Part shown: in pieces, positions 54,034 to 64,000 of the stretch
Layout: every line of letters begins with the position of its first letter
Numbering within the stretch: position 1 is the first letter of the stretch
NCBI GenBank assembly: GCA_963971535.1
Contig: OZ020589.1
Span: 75,588,311-75,652,310 of the forward strand
Direction: 5' to 3'
From: Notolepis coatsorum
Taxonomy: Eukaryota; Chordata; Actinopteri; Aulopiformes; Paralepididae
Length of the DNA stretch: 64,000 bases
Program-made: the position numbers and the translations under genes
Notes under the pieces: model-generated
What the model saw: only the letters and a program-made list of their open reading frames with translations
What the model was told of the DNA's origin: nothing
The model's database searches: none

Positions 54034-56730
54034 GCACCAGCATGCTACTGTTCTAAGCTGTGCTGCATAGTAATAGCTTTCTAAACTGGGTACTGCCATC
54101 CCTCCTTTCTCCTTTGGTAATTGTAGAGTCACATATCTGATCCTTGGCCTTTCCCCCCCCCCAAATTAATCTTGATATCTGTCTATCCCATTCCCTAAAT
54201 TGTTTTTGTGGTATTAATATAGGTAGGGATTGAAATAGGTATAGTAACCTTGGTAATATGTTCATCTTAATGATTTCGATCCTTGAACTGAAATCTAGGG
54301 GCATCACCGTCCATCTTTCTAGATCTCTCTTGATTTTCTGATTTATCTGTGTATAGTTTGCATCGTATAGCCCCTCCACCCCTCTTGTGATGTTCACCCC
54401 TAGGTACTTGATCCTGTCCATGTCCCATTGTATTTTTCTTTGATCTCTATCGTTGTTGTGTAGTTCAGTGCTAATGTCTGTGTCTTCGTCACATTAAGTC
54501 TATACCCTGAGTAATATCCATATTCTGTCAGTAGATCCATCAGTGTCGGGAAGCTTGTGTCTGGTTGTCTCATATATACTATCACGTCGTCTGCGAATAA
54601 TCCCAATTTATGTTCCGTCCCCCTTATCTCCACCCCTTTGATGTCTTTGGTCTGTCTAATTAGTTGGGCCAGTGGTTCGATGAATACATCGAATAGCGTC
54701 GGCGAAAGACAACAACCCTGTCTGGTAGCTCTCTCTAGTTTAATCCGGTCCGTCAGACTACCATTCACCTTAATCCTAGCCGTCGGTTCTTGATATTGAT
54801 ATTGTTTTCATAGCGTTTTTGTCTAATCCAAATCTCTCCAATACTTTATATAGAAATAGCCAGCTTACACTGTCAAAGGCTTTTTCTGCATCTAGGCTAA
54901 CTAATACTGCACTTCCTCCTTCCTTTTGTATCTCCTCTACTATCTGCACTGTCTTCCTTATGTTATCCTGTGTCTGCCTTCCTTTAATGAATCCAGTCTG
55001 GTCTTCGTCTATTATATCTGTCATAAATGTCTCAAATCTTTTGGATATTATTGATGTATACATCTTGTAATCTACATTAAGTATGGACACAGGTCTGAAA
55101 CTACTACACAGTTCTCTATCTTTCCCTTCTTTTGGAATTGTAGTAATTATGGCCTCTTTCCATGAAGGTGGCATTGTGCCTTTTTCCATTGTGTGTCTGA
55201 ATGCTGCTTCTAACATGGGGCTCAGTTCCTGCCTAAATGTTTTGTAGAATTCCGAGGGGAATCCGTCGCTACCCGGTGACTTACTACTTTTTGCCCTACT
55301 GATCGCATTCCCCACTTCTTGTTCTGTGATTTCTGCATTTAATATTTCATTCTGTTCCTTCCCTATTGATGGTAAATCCAATTTTTCTAAAAAAAATTCG
55401 ATCTCCTCCTCCCCTGCCGCTATCGGTTGTGTGTATAGTTTCCTATAATATTCTTCAAATGCCTTCTCTATTTCCGCTGGTTCTCTCAGTATTTTGTTTG
55501 TGTTTGTGTCCCTTATTGTGTGTATTGTGTTTATTTTTTGTTGTGTCCTAATTCGTCTAGCTAACAGTCTGGTCCCCCTCGGTCCCCCTTCATATTATGT
55601 CTGTTTCATGTATCTAGCTTTCTTCTCTATTTCTGACAGCAGCTCCCTGTTTATCTGTCCTCTAACTTCCTTAACCTCTCTAAGTGTCTTCTGGTTCTTT
55701 GAGCTTTGGTGTTCTTTCTCTAATTCTTTCAGCTTCTTTATCAAGTTCTGGTATGTCCCTATTCTAGCCTTCTTGAGTAATGCCGTCTTTGCTATCAATT
55801 TTCCCCATATTACTAGCTTTAGTGCATCCCATAAAATGTTTGGATCTACCTCCCCATTATCGTTCTCTTCTCTATATCTAATTATGTCTTCCTTCACCTG
55901 GTTTACCAAACCTTTGTTGTTCAATAGTCCTACATTCAGTCTCCAAACTGTATTCCTCCGTCTACTTTTAAGATTTACTGTCAGATATATTGCGCTATGA
56001 TCTGAAATATCCGTCACTCCTATCCTGCATTCTTCCACCCGATATCTGTCCCCTGTTGTCATGAGAAAATAGTCTATCCTTGAATATGTTGTGTGCGGGT
56101 GTGAATAGTGCGTATATTCTCTATCTAGCGTGTTCATTGCTCTCCATATGTCTATGATTCCTAATTCTGCCATATGTATATTCATATACTTGCTAATGTT
56201 TGTCCTCCATTTATTTGTGCTAGTCGTGTCTATGTCATAATTCAGTACCACATTGAAATCACCTGTACAGATCAGGACCCCTCCCCTTCCAACGCTATAA
56301 TATCAAAGATCGTTTCAAATAGATATTTCTCACTGTCCGGTGGAGCATATACATTTATTAGTGTTACCATTTGACCTTCCATTTTCCCCTTGACCAACAC
56401 ATACCTTCCCTCCTTGTCCCTTATTTCCTTGATCATCTCAAATTTCACTGTGTTCTTAATTAGTATAGCTACTCCTCTTCTAAGGTTCTGTTTAAAAGAA
56501 CTATAGAACAGATTTTCATACCCGAATCTCTTCAGCTTTTCATGTTCTTGTGATATAAGATGCGTTTCTTGCAAGAAAATGACCTGCGCCTCTTCTTTTT
56601 TAAGTTTCATCATCACCTTACTCCTCTTTATCGGGTTATTCATACCATTCACATTTAACGACATCATCTTTACACCCTTAACTTGTGTCATATTTCTTTT
56701 CCAATTGTTCTCCCGTTCTACCCATGTCAC
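54034..56730 (-). pseudogene. L1-A2 ORF2: endonuclease and reverse transcriptase (frameshifted)
   Basis: The start is M-T-Q-V-K-G near 56,690, with N-V-N-G-M-N-N and L-Q-E-T-H-L; N-V-Y-A-P-P and S-R-I-D-Y-F-L complete the AP endonuclease. The polymerase pieces (55,381-54,053) have S-P-G-S-D-G-F-P, L-D-A-E-K-A-F-D, Q-G-C-C-L-S-P and F-A-D-D-V-I-V-Y near 54,590. Breaks lie near 56,260, 55,400-55,600, 54,775 and 54,420. It contains the endonuclease segment missing from L1-A1. Confidence 0.83.
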
Positions 56731-56913
56731 ATAAAATAATATTTGTGGTTGTAGCCTCTGCTATCTCCTTCTGACTTACATACATATTTACATAATAAAC
56801 ATCAACATCAACATCAAAATTCACTCTTTGAACTTCCATGGCATTTGAGGGTCCTATTCGTTCCCCTCTTTTCCCCACTGGTGGGTGGGGAGTAGTGGCT
56901 TTCCTAGTGAGAG

Positions 56914-56928
56914 GGCCCCCCCTAGTGG
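56914..56928 (-). promoter_or_regulatory. CTCF-like core in the L1-A2 inter-ORF region
   Basis: The minus strand reads CCACTAGGGGGGGCC, at the position equivalent to 9,935-9,949 in L1-A1. Confidence 0.35.
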
Positions 56929-57425
56929 CTACATTGAGCGCACTATATGTCCAGCTCTGTGTGTGGCCTGACCGAGCTCCCGGTCAAAAAGCTCTGCTTT
57001 AGTCACTTTCATGTTCCCGTCTAACTGTGTTATGCGACATGTGTTTTCCTGAGTCCCTTTAATGTCCGTCTCCATATATCTCTTGAATGCACATGTCCCT
57101 TTTTTTTTTAATCACTTTCGGTTTAATTATCCCCCATGTATTTTGTCATCTTCTTCCTGCCTAACAAGTCTCTTTCATGTTTTCACTCTCTTGCATTATG
57201 TGCGTCATACGTATATCAGTCCAATGTGCTTCGAATCTCTATGCCTTCCTTTCAAAATTTTGGTCTAACCTTAATTATCTCGTATGTACTTTACTATCTT
57301 CTCACTATCTATTTTGTGTGTGTGCATTGTACTCATCCTTCCTTTGATCACCGTCTCGTCTCCTCTCCGCCCCCTTTCTCCGTGTCCTTGCGTCCTTCTT
57401 CTCAGTTGATCTGCTTTGAATCGAT

Positions 57426-59260
57426 TCAGATCCCCTTCACCTTCCCGTTCTCCTCGTCTCCTCCTCGTCCCCTGCCGACCCTGGTCCATCTCCTCGCCTT
57501 CTCCAACCTCAAGTCAAGTCAAGTCAAGAGTTTTAATTGTCACGGCATACAAGTATACAATGAAATGCGGGTGGTCTTGCCCGCAACGATGTGCAATACA
57601 GTGGTACAACATATAATAGAATCCAATAAAAAAAAAACATTGTGCAATAAACAGGTAACATGTAACATGGTGTGACATCTCAGTATCTGTACATAGTTAT
57701 TTACAGAGCATATAGGACATGCTAGGTAGCTTTGGTAGTGCAATACACTGTTCCTGTTGTTATACTAATTTAAAGTGGCCTTTCCTTTTGGCCATAAGTG
57801 TGCGCGTGTGCGGCATGAGTGTGTGCCCGCTCATGTTAAAGTGTTAAAGTGGCTGCTAGTGTGTGAGCGTGCACAGCGTGCGTGTCGTGTGTGTGTTCAT
57901 GTGTGCTTGTGTGTGGATAGTTCAGTGTTCTGTGGCACTCAATGTTCATTGTTCAAGGCTCTGATGGCCTGGGGGAAGAAGCTGAGCCTAAGCCTCTCTG
58001 TCCTAGTAGCTGGGGTTTGCAGGCGTCTGCCTGACCTCAGCAGCTGGAACAGGCTGTTATTGGGGTGGTGGGGGTCTTTCATTACCTCTGCAGCAGCGTA
58101 GGTCTCTTGTCTCCTCCTCCCGGCACCTTCCATCCTCTCTGGTTCATGTCCCTCGCCGCCTCCCGAACGTCGCCGTACACCTTTGCGCCTTCCTTCCAAT
58201 GGACCTTCAGCGTGGTCATTGGTGATTGAAATCTGATTCCGCCTTCCTTCAGAGATTTTTTAATCTGAACATAGCTCCGACGCTTTACCGCCACCTCCGT
58301 TGCATAATCATGGTCAAAAGTTATTCTCTGTCCCCCCACCTCCATCTTCTTCTGCCAGGCTGCTCTAAGAATGTTCTCTTTCACCTCGAATTCCAAGAAG
58401 TTTACTATAACTGCTCTCGGTGGTTTGTCCTCCCGCGGCTTCGGCGCCAGAGTCCTGTGGGCTCTCTGAATCCCTGTCTTGTCGAGGGCTGTCATTTTTA
58501 ATTCTCTTTGAATTAGGCTGTCCACATATTTGACCATCGAATCTCCTTCCATCCCCTCTTTCAGACCCCATATTCGTATGTTGTTTCTCCTCGACCTCCC
58601 CTCCAAGTCCATTAGCTTTCCTCTCAGCATGTTCTGTTGTTCGAGCGTCCCTTTTAGAATATCATGCATTTCTGTATTCCATTCTTCCGTATCGGCCGTC
58701 CTTTCTTCCAACATCTTTATGTCTTTCTCTTGCTCTTGTATTTTTCCGTTCATTGCCTCGAGTCCTTTATCCATTTCCCCTCTGAGCTCGTCCTGTCCCC
58801 TCTTCAACTCTTCCCTCAGTCCATCAATGCTGTCTTGGATATTCTGCGTGCTCGTCTGGTTAGCCATTGTGCTAGCTTGTATGCTAGTTTGTAGCTCCTG
58901 TTGGCTAGCCAGCGCGCTAGCCTGCACGTTCCTCGTGTTAGCTTGTGCGCTAATTTGTATGCTATCTTGTATAGCTTGAATAGCCTTTGCATTAGCCTGC
59001 ACGTTAGCTTGTAGCTCTCGGTTAGCCTTAGCTTGTAGCTCCTGTCCAGCCAGCATGGTCGCTTGTATTCTTGCTAACCAGGCGGGCTCCACGGGGTCTC
59101 CTTCCCTGCCTCCCTGCGTCACGCTCGCCTGAGCCATTTCTTCCGTCATTTCCTCGAGTTTAGATTTTTCCTCCGGTGTTTGTACGTCTTCTGGGGTCTT
59201 ATTTCTCTCACTTTTTCTCGTGCACATCCTTCCTTTTCTCTTATATCTTTGAATTTTCAC
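57426..59260 (-). pseudogene. L1-A2 ORF1, open until interrupted by LINE-C
   Basis: The frame 59,260-58,088 is uninterrupted: basic start, acidic stretch, long Ala/Gln coiled coil with repeated SIQAS and QANxQA units, RRM-like region (R-S-R-R-N-N-I-R-I-W-G-L) and most of the C-terminal domain. LINE-C then enters; the last residues lie at 57,510-57,426. Without LINE-C the protein would be about 420 residues, a normal L1 ORF1 size. Confidence 0.83.
57511..58083 (-). mobile_element. LINE-C: 5'-truncated CR1/L2-like LINE in L1-A2 ORF1
   Basis: The 5-bp duplication ACCTC (57,506-57,510 and 58,084-58,088) is single in L1-A1. On the minus strand it encodes H-P-N-N-S-L-F-Q-L-L and S-F-F-P-Q-A-I-R-A-L-N, then a 3' UTR, and ends in AAGTC repeats (CTTGA on the coding strand). 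Confidence 0.9.
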
Positions 59261-59372
59261 CTTTTATTCTGTTTTAGACGGTTTTACTTCCCTTTCTTGA
59301 ATTATTTGACTGGGAGCTCTTTCAGTGGTCTCCTATCCACCCATCTCAAAACCGGAAGTCTCAGGTTAACCC

Positions 59373-59566
59373 TTTCACTGCCACACTACAGAAGGTTAAC
59401 CCTTTACTTAGTGAAAGGGTTAAGCTAGCCTTCATGTTATGACCATCAAACTGTTAAATCAAGCTAGGTGAAACATGTGCATGTGCTAGCAAACTGTATT
59501 GCTTTAAGCTAGCCTATAGCTTACGCCTGGCGTGTACTCTACACACCACTCCACCACCAATGATAA
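59373..59566 (+). repeat. right flanking repeat of L1-A2, with TTAACCCTTT palindrome
   Basis: GGTTAACCCTTTCACTGCC recurs from the left flank. TTAACCCTTT and AAAGGGTTAA (about 59,394-59,422) form an inverted pair. 59,423-59,505 is a diverged copy of 49,168-49,238. Confidence 0.6.
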
Positions 59567-59732
59567 TAATTTGGTGAACTATCCGGCTTCAAAATCAATT
59601 GGCCCAAATCTGCTTGTCTACCCCTTAATAAGTTGGCCACGGCTGTGGACCTCCCAGCGGACATCCCCATAGTTGAACATTTCAAATGCCTCAGCATCGA
59701 GATTTTCCCCACCCTGAGTCAGACTGTTAAGG
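59567..59732 (+). pseudogene. L1-type ORF2 fragment (third L1 lineage)
   Basis: The frame reads F-G-E-L-S-G-F-K-I-N-W-P-K-S, then F-K-C-L-S-I-E-I-F-P. This is the region after the catalytic motif in fish L1 polymerases. About 55 codons survive, unlike L1-A and L1-B1 in detail. Confidence 0.65.
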
Positions 59733-60051
59733 CGCTCCCATAGTCCAGCAGACTGTACACAGAGCAGACTCCGCGGAGGTCCGCGCGGCTCTTTGAGCTT
59801 TGATCTCAGCGGACAGCAGACCCACAGGTGCGAAGCTACTATTTTCTGACGCGCGGACATCCGCGCCGCTGACTTGGTGTCACACAAAACGCTGCTCGGC
59901 GTTTTGGTTGACATCGAACTGCATTTAATGTGACGCCGATCTGCATTTTACTCTGACCACTCGCTCCGTGCCAAGAGAGATGTTTGAATGGCTTTTCTAA
60001 ATGAAGTGTGTAAAATTGCCAGTTTTATTTCGAAATATTGGAAACGGAGAT
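59733..60051. other. unassigned flank of BEL-2
   Basis: GC-rich repeats such as GCGGAGGTCCGCGCGG occur. No gene or element is recognised. Confidence 0.35.
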
Positions 60052-61485
60052 TGTTGTGAAGGGCCAGATTAAACCGAATATATATATTTATTTATATATA
60101 TATATTTAATTGTATTTGTATATTCTCTAATATTCCCTGATATCCCTTGTATATTCCTTGTACAATATGCATTGAATATCCATTCTAGCCTACTGAACAT
60201 CCCATAATAGTCTCCATTCTACTATTGGTCGAGACCTTGGTGCCAGGCTGCCATACCCCTCAGACCCAGTTCAAACGTACCGCTCGACATGTACGAACAA
60301 GTCCTAGTTCCGCGTAGGAATTTGGCTACCGCACCACTAATGGGACTATTTGTTCATAGTGCGTATATATACTGCGCTACTAAAGTAGGACTTTCTTTTC
60401 AGTCCAGTTTCTTACCCTCCAATAGAGTCACAGACGTAAAGCCTCCCCGCGATGCCACGTGTGGGAGTAAGGCCAAGTTCGGCCTACCATCGGTATTGAG
60501 ACATCGTGTATATTAATATTTGAATAGTCATATTTGGCACTATATCGTCGAGTTGGACGTAGTCTATTAAGCTAATAATAGTCTGTTAATATATAGTGCT
60601 TCGTGCGGTGAGAATACTACCGTAGTCAGTACCCCATCGTTTCGGGCAGAGAACTGGCTGCTTACCCAGGGTGGTTGACCCTATGTGAAGCTGCACCCGA
60701 GGAGCCCCAGAGCCGACGAGCGAGTGGACCTGTATACCGGATTATTCTACCGACGACAGCCCGCCTTCCCAGGCACGGATTATGCTTTGGATACTTTGAT
60801 TATTCTATGGATAAAGACCCCCGACACTACCGTGTGTTGGAACCCCCCCCCCTGGAGAGGACGCAAGGTGAGGAGACGCTCTGCAAGACGAGGTCTCTCC
60901 ACATCTCTCCCCCGTGGACCGGAGAGAGCCGGCCCACAAAGAGTCCACCTGCTTTCATCTGTGGTCCAAGGATCGCCGGCGCATTGAACGGCACTACAGT
61001 GGGTTCACCTGGGATACCCTTGGCCGGACGAGGCAGCTGGATTCTACCCCCCCCCCCCTCCTACTCCTGTCGGCTTACAAGCGACCGGATTAACCCCCTC
61101 TAGTGTATCCAGCCTATAATCATTAAAGTATCATTGCTGTTATTCCTTAACTATTCCAGGTCGTATATTTACCACCTGCGCCTTCAGAGATTGGACATTA
61201 TCTATTGATATACCGACGAATACTCCTTGCCATAAAAGTGCATACTATTTCAATTCATAAATGTAATTAAGTGATTAAGTGTTTATTCTACACACCATCG
61301 CTGTGTAGGAAATAAAGACCTGTTTCTAATTCGTACATTTGTGTTGGATCCGTTTCATCTACGTGAGAGTGTTCATGATAATATATTTATGCCGTGTACT
61401 GGGTGGCCGAATATTAAGTACAAAGGTAGTGGTAGTAAGTATCATATCTAGTAATACAGTCAGGGAATTGTACCCCTCAGTTACA
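60052..61485 (+). repeat. BEL-2 5' LTR
   Basis: 1,434 bp, from TGTTGTGAAG to AGTTACA. Conserved blocks shared with the BEL-1 LTR include the AT-rich start, the TATA region, GTGTTGGAAC and CAGTCAGGGAATTGTACCCC at the end. AATAAAG near 61,310 is a likely polyadenylation signal. Confidence 0.85.
60363..60372 (+). promoter_or_regulatory. TATA-like box of the BEL-2 LTR
   Basis: GTATATATAC lies in the same context (TTTGTTCA...GCGC) as the BEL-1 box. Confidence 0.5.
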
Positions 61486-61487
61486 AT

Positions 61488-61504
61488 TGGTCCTTCGAGC
61501 CGGA
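61488..61504 (+). other. primer-binding site of BEL-2 (tRNA-Tyr)
   Basis: TGGTCCTTCGAGCCGGA pairs with the 3' 17 bases of vertebrate tRNA-Tyr as I know it. Confidence 0.8.
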
Positions 61505-61546
61505 GGGTAATTAGTGTAATATTAATATAGTGTTATTAATATTGAA

Positions 61547-61585
61547 ATGGCCTATGATGAACACTCCACGAAACGATCCTCCTAA
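61547..61585 (+). CDS. short upstream ORF overlapping the BEL-2 start codon
   Basis: Twelve codons plus TAA, one base-shift out of the polyprotein frame, with 12 of 12 residues the same as in BEL-1 (one synonymous change). Because it overlaps the Gag start, shared constraint may partly explain the match. Confidence 0.4.
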   Translation: MAYDEHSTKRSS

Positions 61586-64000
61586 CCAACGCCCGCAGCG
61601 CGAACGACGGCTCCCTCAGTACTTAGAGGCTTACGCTGTCAGTCAACAACCTAGTCTTCTACTAACAGTAAACGCGGTAAAACTAGAAAGTAAAAGTATG
61701 TCTAACCCCAACGCCCAGACTACCCCGACCATAGAGGCCCCTACGGGCTCTAATGTAACTGACCAAGTTCACGGTGGGGACCAGTGGGAACCAGACATGA
61801 CTTCACACCCCGCCAGTACTGAAGAAGTAGTCCCCGATGAGTCCCGGGAGGAATACAACGCTACCGAGAGAGAACTCGGCACGGAAGAAGACGGGGAGAG
61901 CACCGTGGAGATAGAGCTCCAAGGCTCCGCAAGGAGTACCCCGAGGGAAGGCTCCCCTATACAACCGCCTTCTCCCAGCGAGGCAGAGAGGACCCTACAG
62001 CAGGCATTCCTCGTGAGCCTGAAAGCCTCTACTGAACGCGATAGACTCCAGGGTGAACGCGATCGATTGCAGATACAGCAACGGAGCGAAGAAGAGCACA
62101 TACGCCTGGAAATAAGACGCATTCAGATGGAAGAGAATGTGGCCCGAGACCGAGCAGACAGCCAGCGAGCAGCTGCTGGTGCTCTACGGGACGCAGAGCG
62201 CGACAGACAGCAAGCGCAACTAATAGAACAGCTGATCAGACGGACAACACCCTCTCCCTCCGCCAGAGGCTCCAGGAACTCGTCTAGACACACCTCCAGG
62301 GCGGCATCCCCTAGCCGAGTAAACAACCCTGAACTTGACCAACAGACGAGGTCTATACCCCCCACAGACCACCTCCCCCCACCGGTCCAAGCGAGACCTA
62401 GCAACCGGGAAGGAGCAGCATATCCTGTGGAGAGGCTAAACCAGAGACTACAAGCACTGGATGACCTAACTGAAGACGAAGAGGAAGAGGAGGAGAACCG
62501 CGCCCGAAGACAGCACAGTACTCTACCAGACCAGGAGGTCCGGTACAGCCCAGGCTATACTCCCGCGGAGCTGCGCTACAGACCCCCGACTCTATACACG
62601 GGTGAGCACGACGCACGACCCGCACCGAGGAACAGCACCTGGACAAGCGGGCCATGGTACACTGCCGGTACCAGCCCATACCAAGGAGCGGGAGGAGACT
62701 CGCCTAGGAGGCCTCCCCCCCAACGCTCGCCGATGTATCCACAGTCAGCGTCATACATTGGCACGCCTATGGTACCCGACTTCACCCAAGAGAACCGGGC
62801 CCAGTATACAGAACTCCGCATGTGTCTGGAGACCATGTTGGTGGATGTATTGGATGAACGCCACAAATACGCCATCCTACTGCAGCACTTAAAGGTGCCC
62901 CGCGCACATAATATAGCGCTCGCCTACGCGACTTCCACCACCCCATACACAGCAGCGCTGGTAGCATTGGACCAGAGGTATGGGCGCATATGGGATTACG
63001 TGATCCAGGAGATCCGACACATCGACCGCTTACCCCCAGCAATAGACAATCGAGCACTGGACGACCTGTCCATCAGAGTGCAGTCCCTGGTAGGGATGTT
63101 GGGAGCGCAAAGAGAGAAGGGGAAGTATGAACTTTACGCCAACTCAAATGTGGAAAGGATCCTGGAGAAGCTGCCGCCCGCTCGTCAGGAGCGCTTTAGG
63201 CGGCAGAGGGACCACAGAGACCCGAATGGCCCCGAACCGAACCTCCTCGATCTAGCAGACTTCCTGGCGAGAGAAGTCAGCAGCCTACGGCTAGATACAT
63301 TCGGACGGAGCACCCCTGGCTCCAGAGAAGGAACCAGACGACTAAATGATGGAAGAAGATCGGTGACTGTGATGCACCAATCGGAGTCAGTACCGAGCAG
63401 CAGGAGCCACAGTACCCCCTCCAGAACGGAGAAGTGGAAGATAGTGTGCCCCTACTGTGAGAAAGAACACTGGCTAGCGCAATGTGACTCCTTCCCCAAG
63501 CTGAACGCGGAGGAAGCAGGTCAATGGATAAAGTCCAACAAGCGCTGTTTTCGCTGTGCGCGCTCACACATGGCAGCCGAATGCCGCTTAAAGAAAAGGT
63601 GCACCAAGTGCGATGGAGCCCATCTGGACATACTTCACGACAGTAACAGACGGCGCCCTTCACCTGCACCATCCAGCCGCAAAGCGAGCGTCATGTACAT
63701 CGATCCCGCCAGCAGCAGTGGAGCCCGAGTACTCCTAAAAGTAGTGCGTGTGACACTAAGCCACCAGAATAAAGTCCTGGACACTTACGCCGTCCTCGAT
63801 GACGGGTCAGAGAAGACCCTGCTGCTCGCCTCCGCTGCGGCCCAGCTAGGGCTGCGGGGAAGCGAAACCCAAATGACAATTCGGACAATAAGACGAGATT
63901 TGAAGACGATAAAGGGCGAGAATGTCTCATTCTCTATCGCAGCAAGCGGCCAGCCTGAGCGACGGTACCAGATTGCAGACGCTTTCACCAGCCAAGAAAT
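61554..64000 (+). CDS. BEL-2 Gag-Pol polyprotein, 5' part (no stop to window edge)
   Basis: I read 815 codons with no stop. Order as in BEL-1: acidic N-terminus, a shorter heptad coiled coil (two RDRLQ units against five), capsid-like region (about 62,785-63,300), knuckles C-P-Y-C, C-F-R-C and C-T-K-C (63,448-63,640), and protease D-D-G-S near 63,799. The capsid-like part is about 92 percent identical to BEL-1 by eye, while third codon positions differ often. The rest of Pol lies outside the window. The gene appears functional so far as visible. Confidence 0.88.
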   Translation, partial: MMNTPRNDPPNQRPQRERRLPQYLEAYAVSQQPSLLLTVNAVKLESKSMSNPNAQTTPTIEAPTGSNVTDQVHGGDQWEPDMTSHPASTEEVVPDESREEYNATERELGTEEDGESTVEIELQGSARSTPREGSPIQPPSPSEAERTLQQAFLVSLKASTERDRLQGERDRLQIQQRSEEEHIRLEIRRIQMEENVARDRADSQRAAAGALRDAERDRQQAQLIEQLIRRTTPSPSARGSRNSSRHTSRAASPSRVNNPELDQQTRSIPPTDHLPPPVQARPSNREGAAYPVERLNQRLQALDDLTEDEEEEEENRARRQHSTLPDQEVRYSPGYTPAELRYRPPTLYTGEHDARPAPRNSTWTSGPWYTAGTSPYQGAGGDSPRRPPPQRSPMYPQSASYIGTPMVPDFTQENRAQYTELRMCLETMLVDVLDERHKYAILLQHLKVPRAHNIALAYATSTTPYTAALVALDQRYGRIWDYVIQEIRHIDRLPPAIDNRALDDLSIRVQSLVGMLGAQREKGKYELYANSNVERILEKLPPARQERFRRQRDHRDPNGPEPNLLDLADFLAREVSSLRLDTFGRSTPGSREGTRRLNDGRRSVTVMHQSESVPSSRSHSTPSRTEKWKIVCPYCEKEHWLAQCDSFPKLNAEEAGQWIKSNKRCFRCARSHMAAECRLKKRCTKCDGAHLDILHDSNRRRPSPAPSSRKASVMYIDPASSSGARVLLKVVRVTLSHQNKVLDTYAVLDDGSEKTLLLASAAAQLGLRGSETQMTIRTIRRDLKTIKGENVSFSIAASGQPERRYQIADAFTSQE

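Larger units (their letters stand above)
49305..59363 (-). mobile_element. L1-A2: full-length L1-type LINE with two later LINE insertions
   Basis: A 9-bp duplication GGTTAACCC lies at 49,296-49,304 and 59,364-59,372. On the minus strand the order is ORF1 (59,260-57,426), an inter-ORF region, ORF2 endonuclease and reverse transcriptase (56,730-54,034), ORF2 C-terminus (50,623-49,503) and an A/T-rich 3' end. Removing LINE-A2 (3,402 bp) and LINE-C (573 bp) leaves about 6.1 kb, a full-length L1. Because the flanks contain similar repeats, the duplication is likely but not certain. Confidence 0.85.
60052..64000 (+). mobile_element. BEL-2: second BEL/Pao element, 5' part (runs off the window)
   Basis: The LTR begins TGTTGTGAAGG like BEL-1 but has diverged along most of its length. 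The primer site, leader, upstream ORF and Gag are collinear with BEL-1. The reading frame has no stop up to the window edge. Whether a 3' LTR exists cannot be seen. Confidence 0.9.

Overview
The window looks like a transposon-dense stretch of a vertebrate nuclear genome, most likely a ray-finned fish. The evidence is the mix of element classes: L1-type LINEs, several CR1/L2-like LINEs, BEL/Pao and chromovirus Ty3/gypsy LTR elements, a DIRS-type Gag, hAT elements, a tRNA-derived SINE, long CT, CTTT, CA and GA microsatellites, and a THAP exon with GT-AG splice sites. I see no operons, no bacterial genes and no CRISPR array. Element names used here (L1-A, LINE-A to LINE-E, L1-B, hAT-1 to hAT-5, BEL-1, BEL-2) are working labels.

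Layout. 255-11,818 is an L1-type LINE on the minus strand (L1-A1). It is split by a LINE-D fragment (841-1,822) and by LINE-A1 (2,602-7,520, plus strand). LINE-A1 itself contains a 709-bp hAT element and an unclassified 2.15-kb insertion with microsatellites. 11,860-21,009 is a complete BEL/Pao retrotransposon (BEL-1): nearly identical LTRs of about 1.4 kb, a 5-bp target duplication, a tRNA-Tyr-like primer site and one uninterrupted reading frame of 2,059 codons. 21,590-27,055 holds LINE-B fragments, a hAT element with a long perfect palindrome, a SINE with a 13-bp target duplication and a small hAT MITE. About 27,190-31,775 is a decayed second L1 lineage (L1-B1). About 32,100-36,109 is a 5'-truncated chromovirus. 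36,127-37,607 holds two LINE-B tails in succession, the second carrying hAT-4. 37,915-38,290 is a diverged tandem repeat carrying five CTCF-like cores. 39,228-40,196 is a deleted hAT transposon, and 40,875-43,341 an L1-B ORF1 relic. 46,160-47,551 is a DIRS-like gag with one in-frame stop. 47,866-49,046 is a THAP-domain gene fragment split by LINE-E. 49,305-59,363 is L1-A2, again split by LINE-A2 and LINE-C. 60,052-64,000 is the 5' part of a second, diverged BEL/Pao element (BEL-2), still open at the window edge.

No ordinary single-copy host gene can be defended except possibly the THAP fragment. The two BEL/Pao elements are the best preserved coding units. They share the primer site, the LTR ends, a short overlapping upstream ORF and a Gag whose differences are mostly synonymous. 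Nearly everything else is nested debris, and its order of insertion can be read from target-site duplications.

The observations most worth a second look are the intact BEL-1 with the conserved upstream ORF, the CTCF-like array, the 67-bp perfect palindrome in hAT-2, the two LINE-A insertions about 40 bp apart in two separate L1-A copies, and the THAP exon with intact splice signals.
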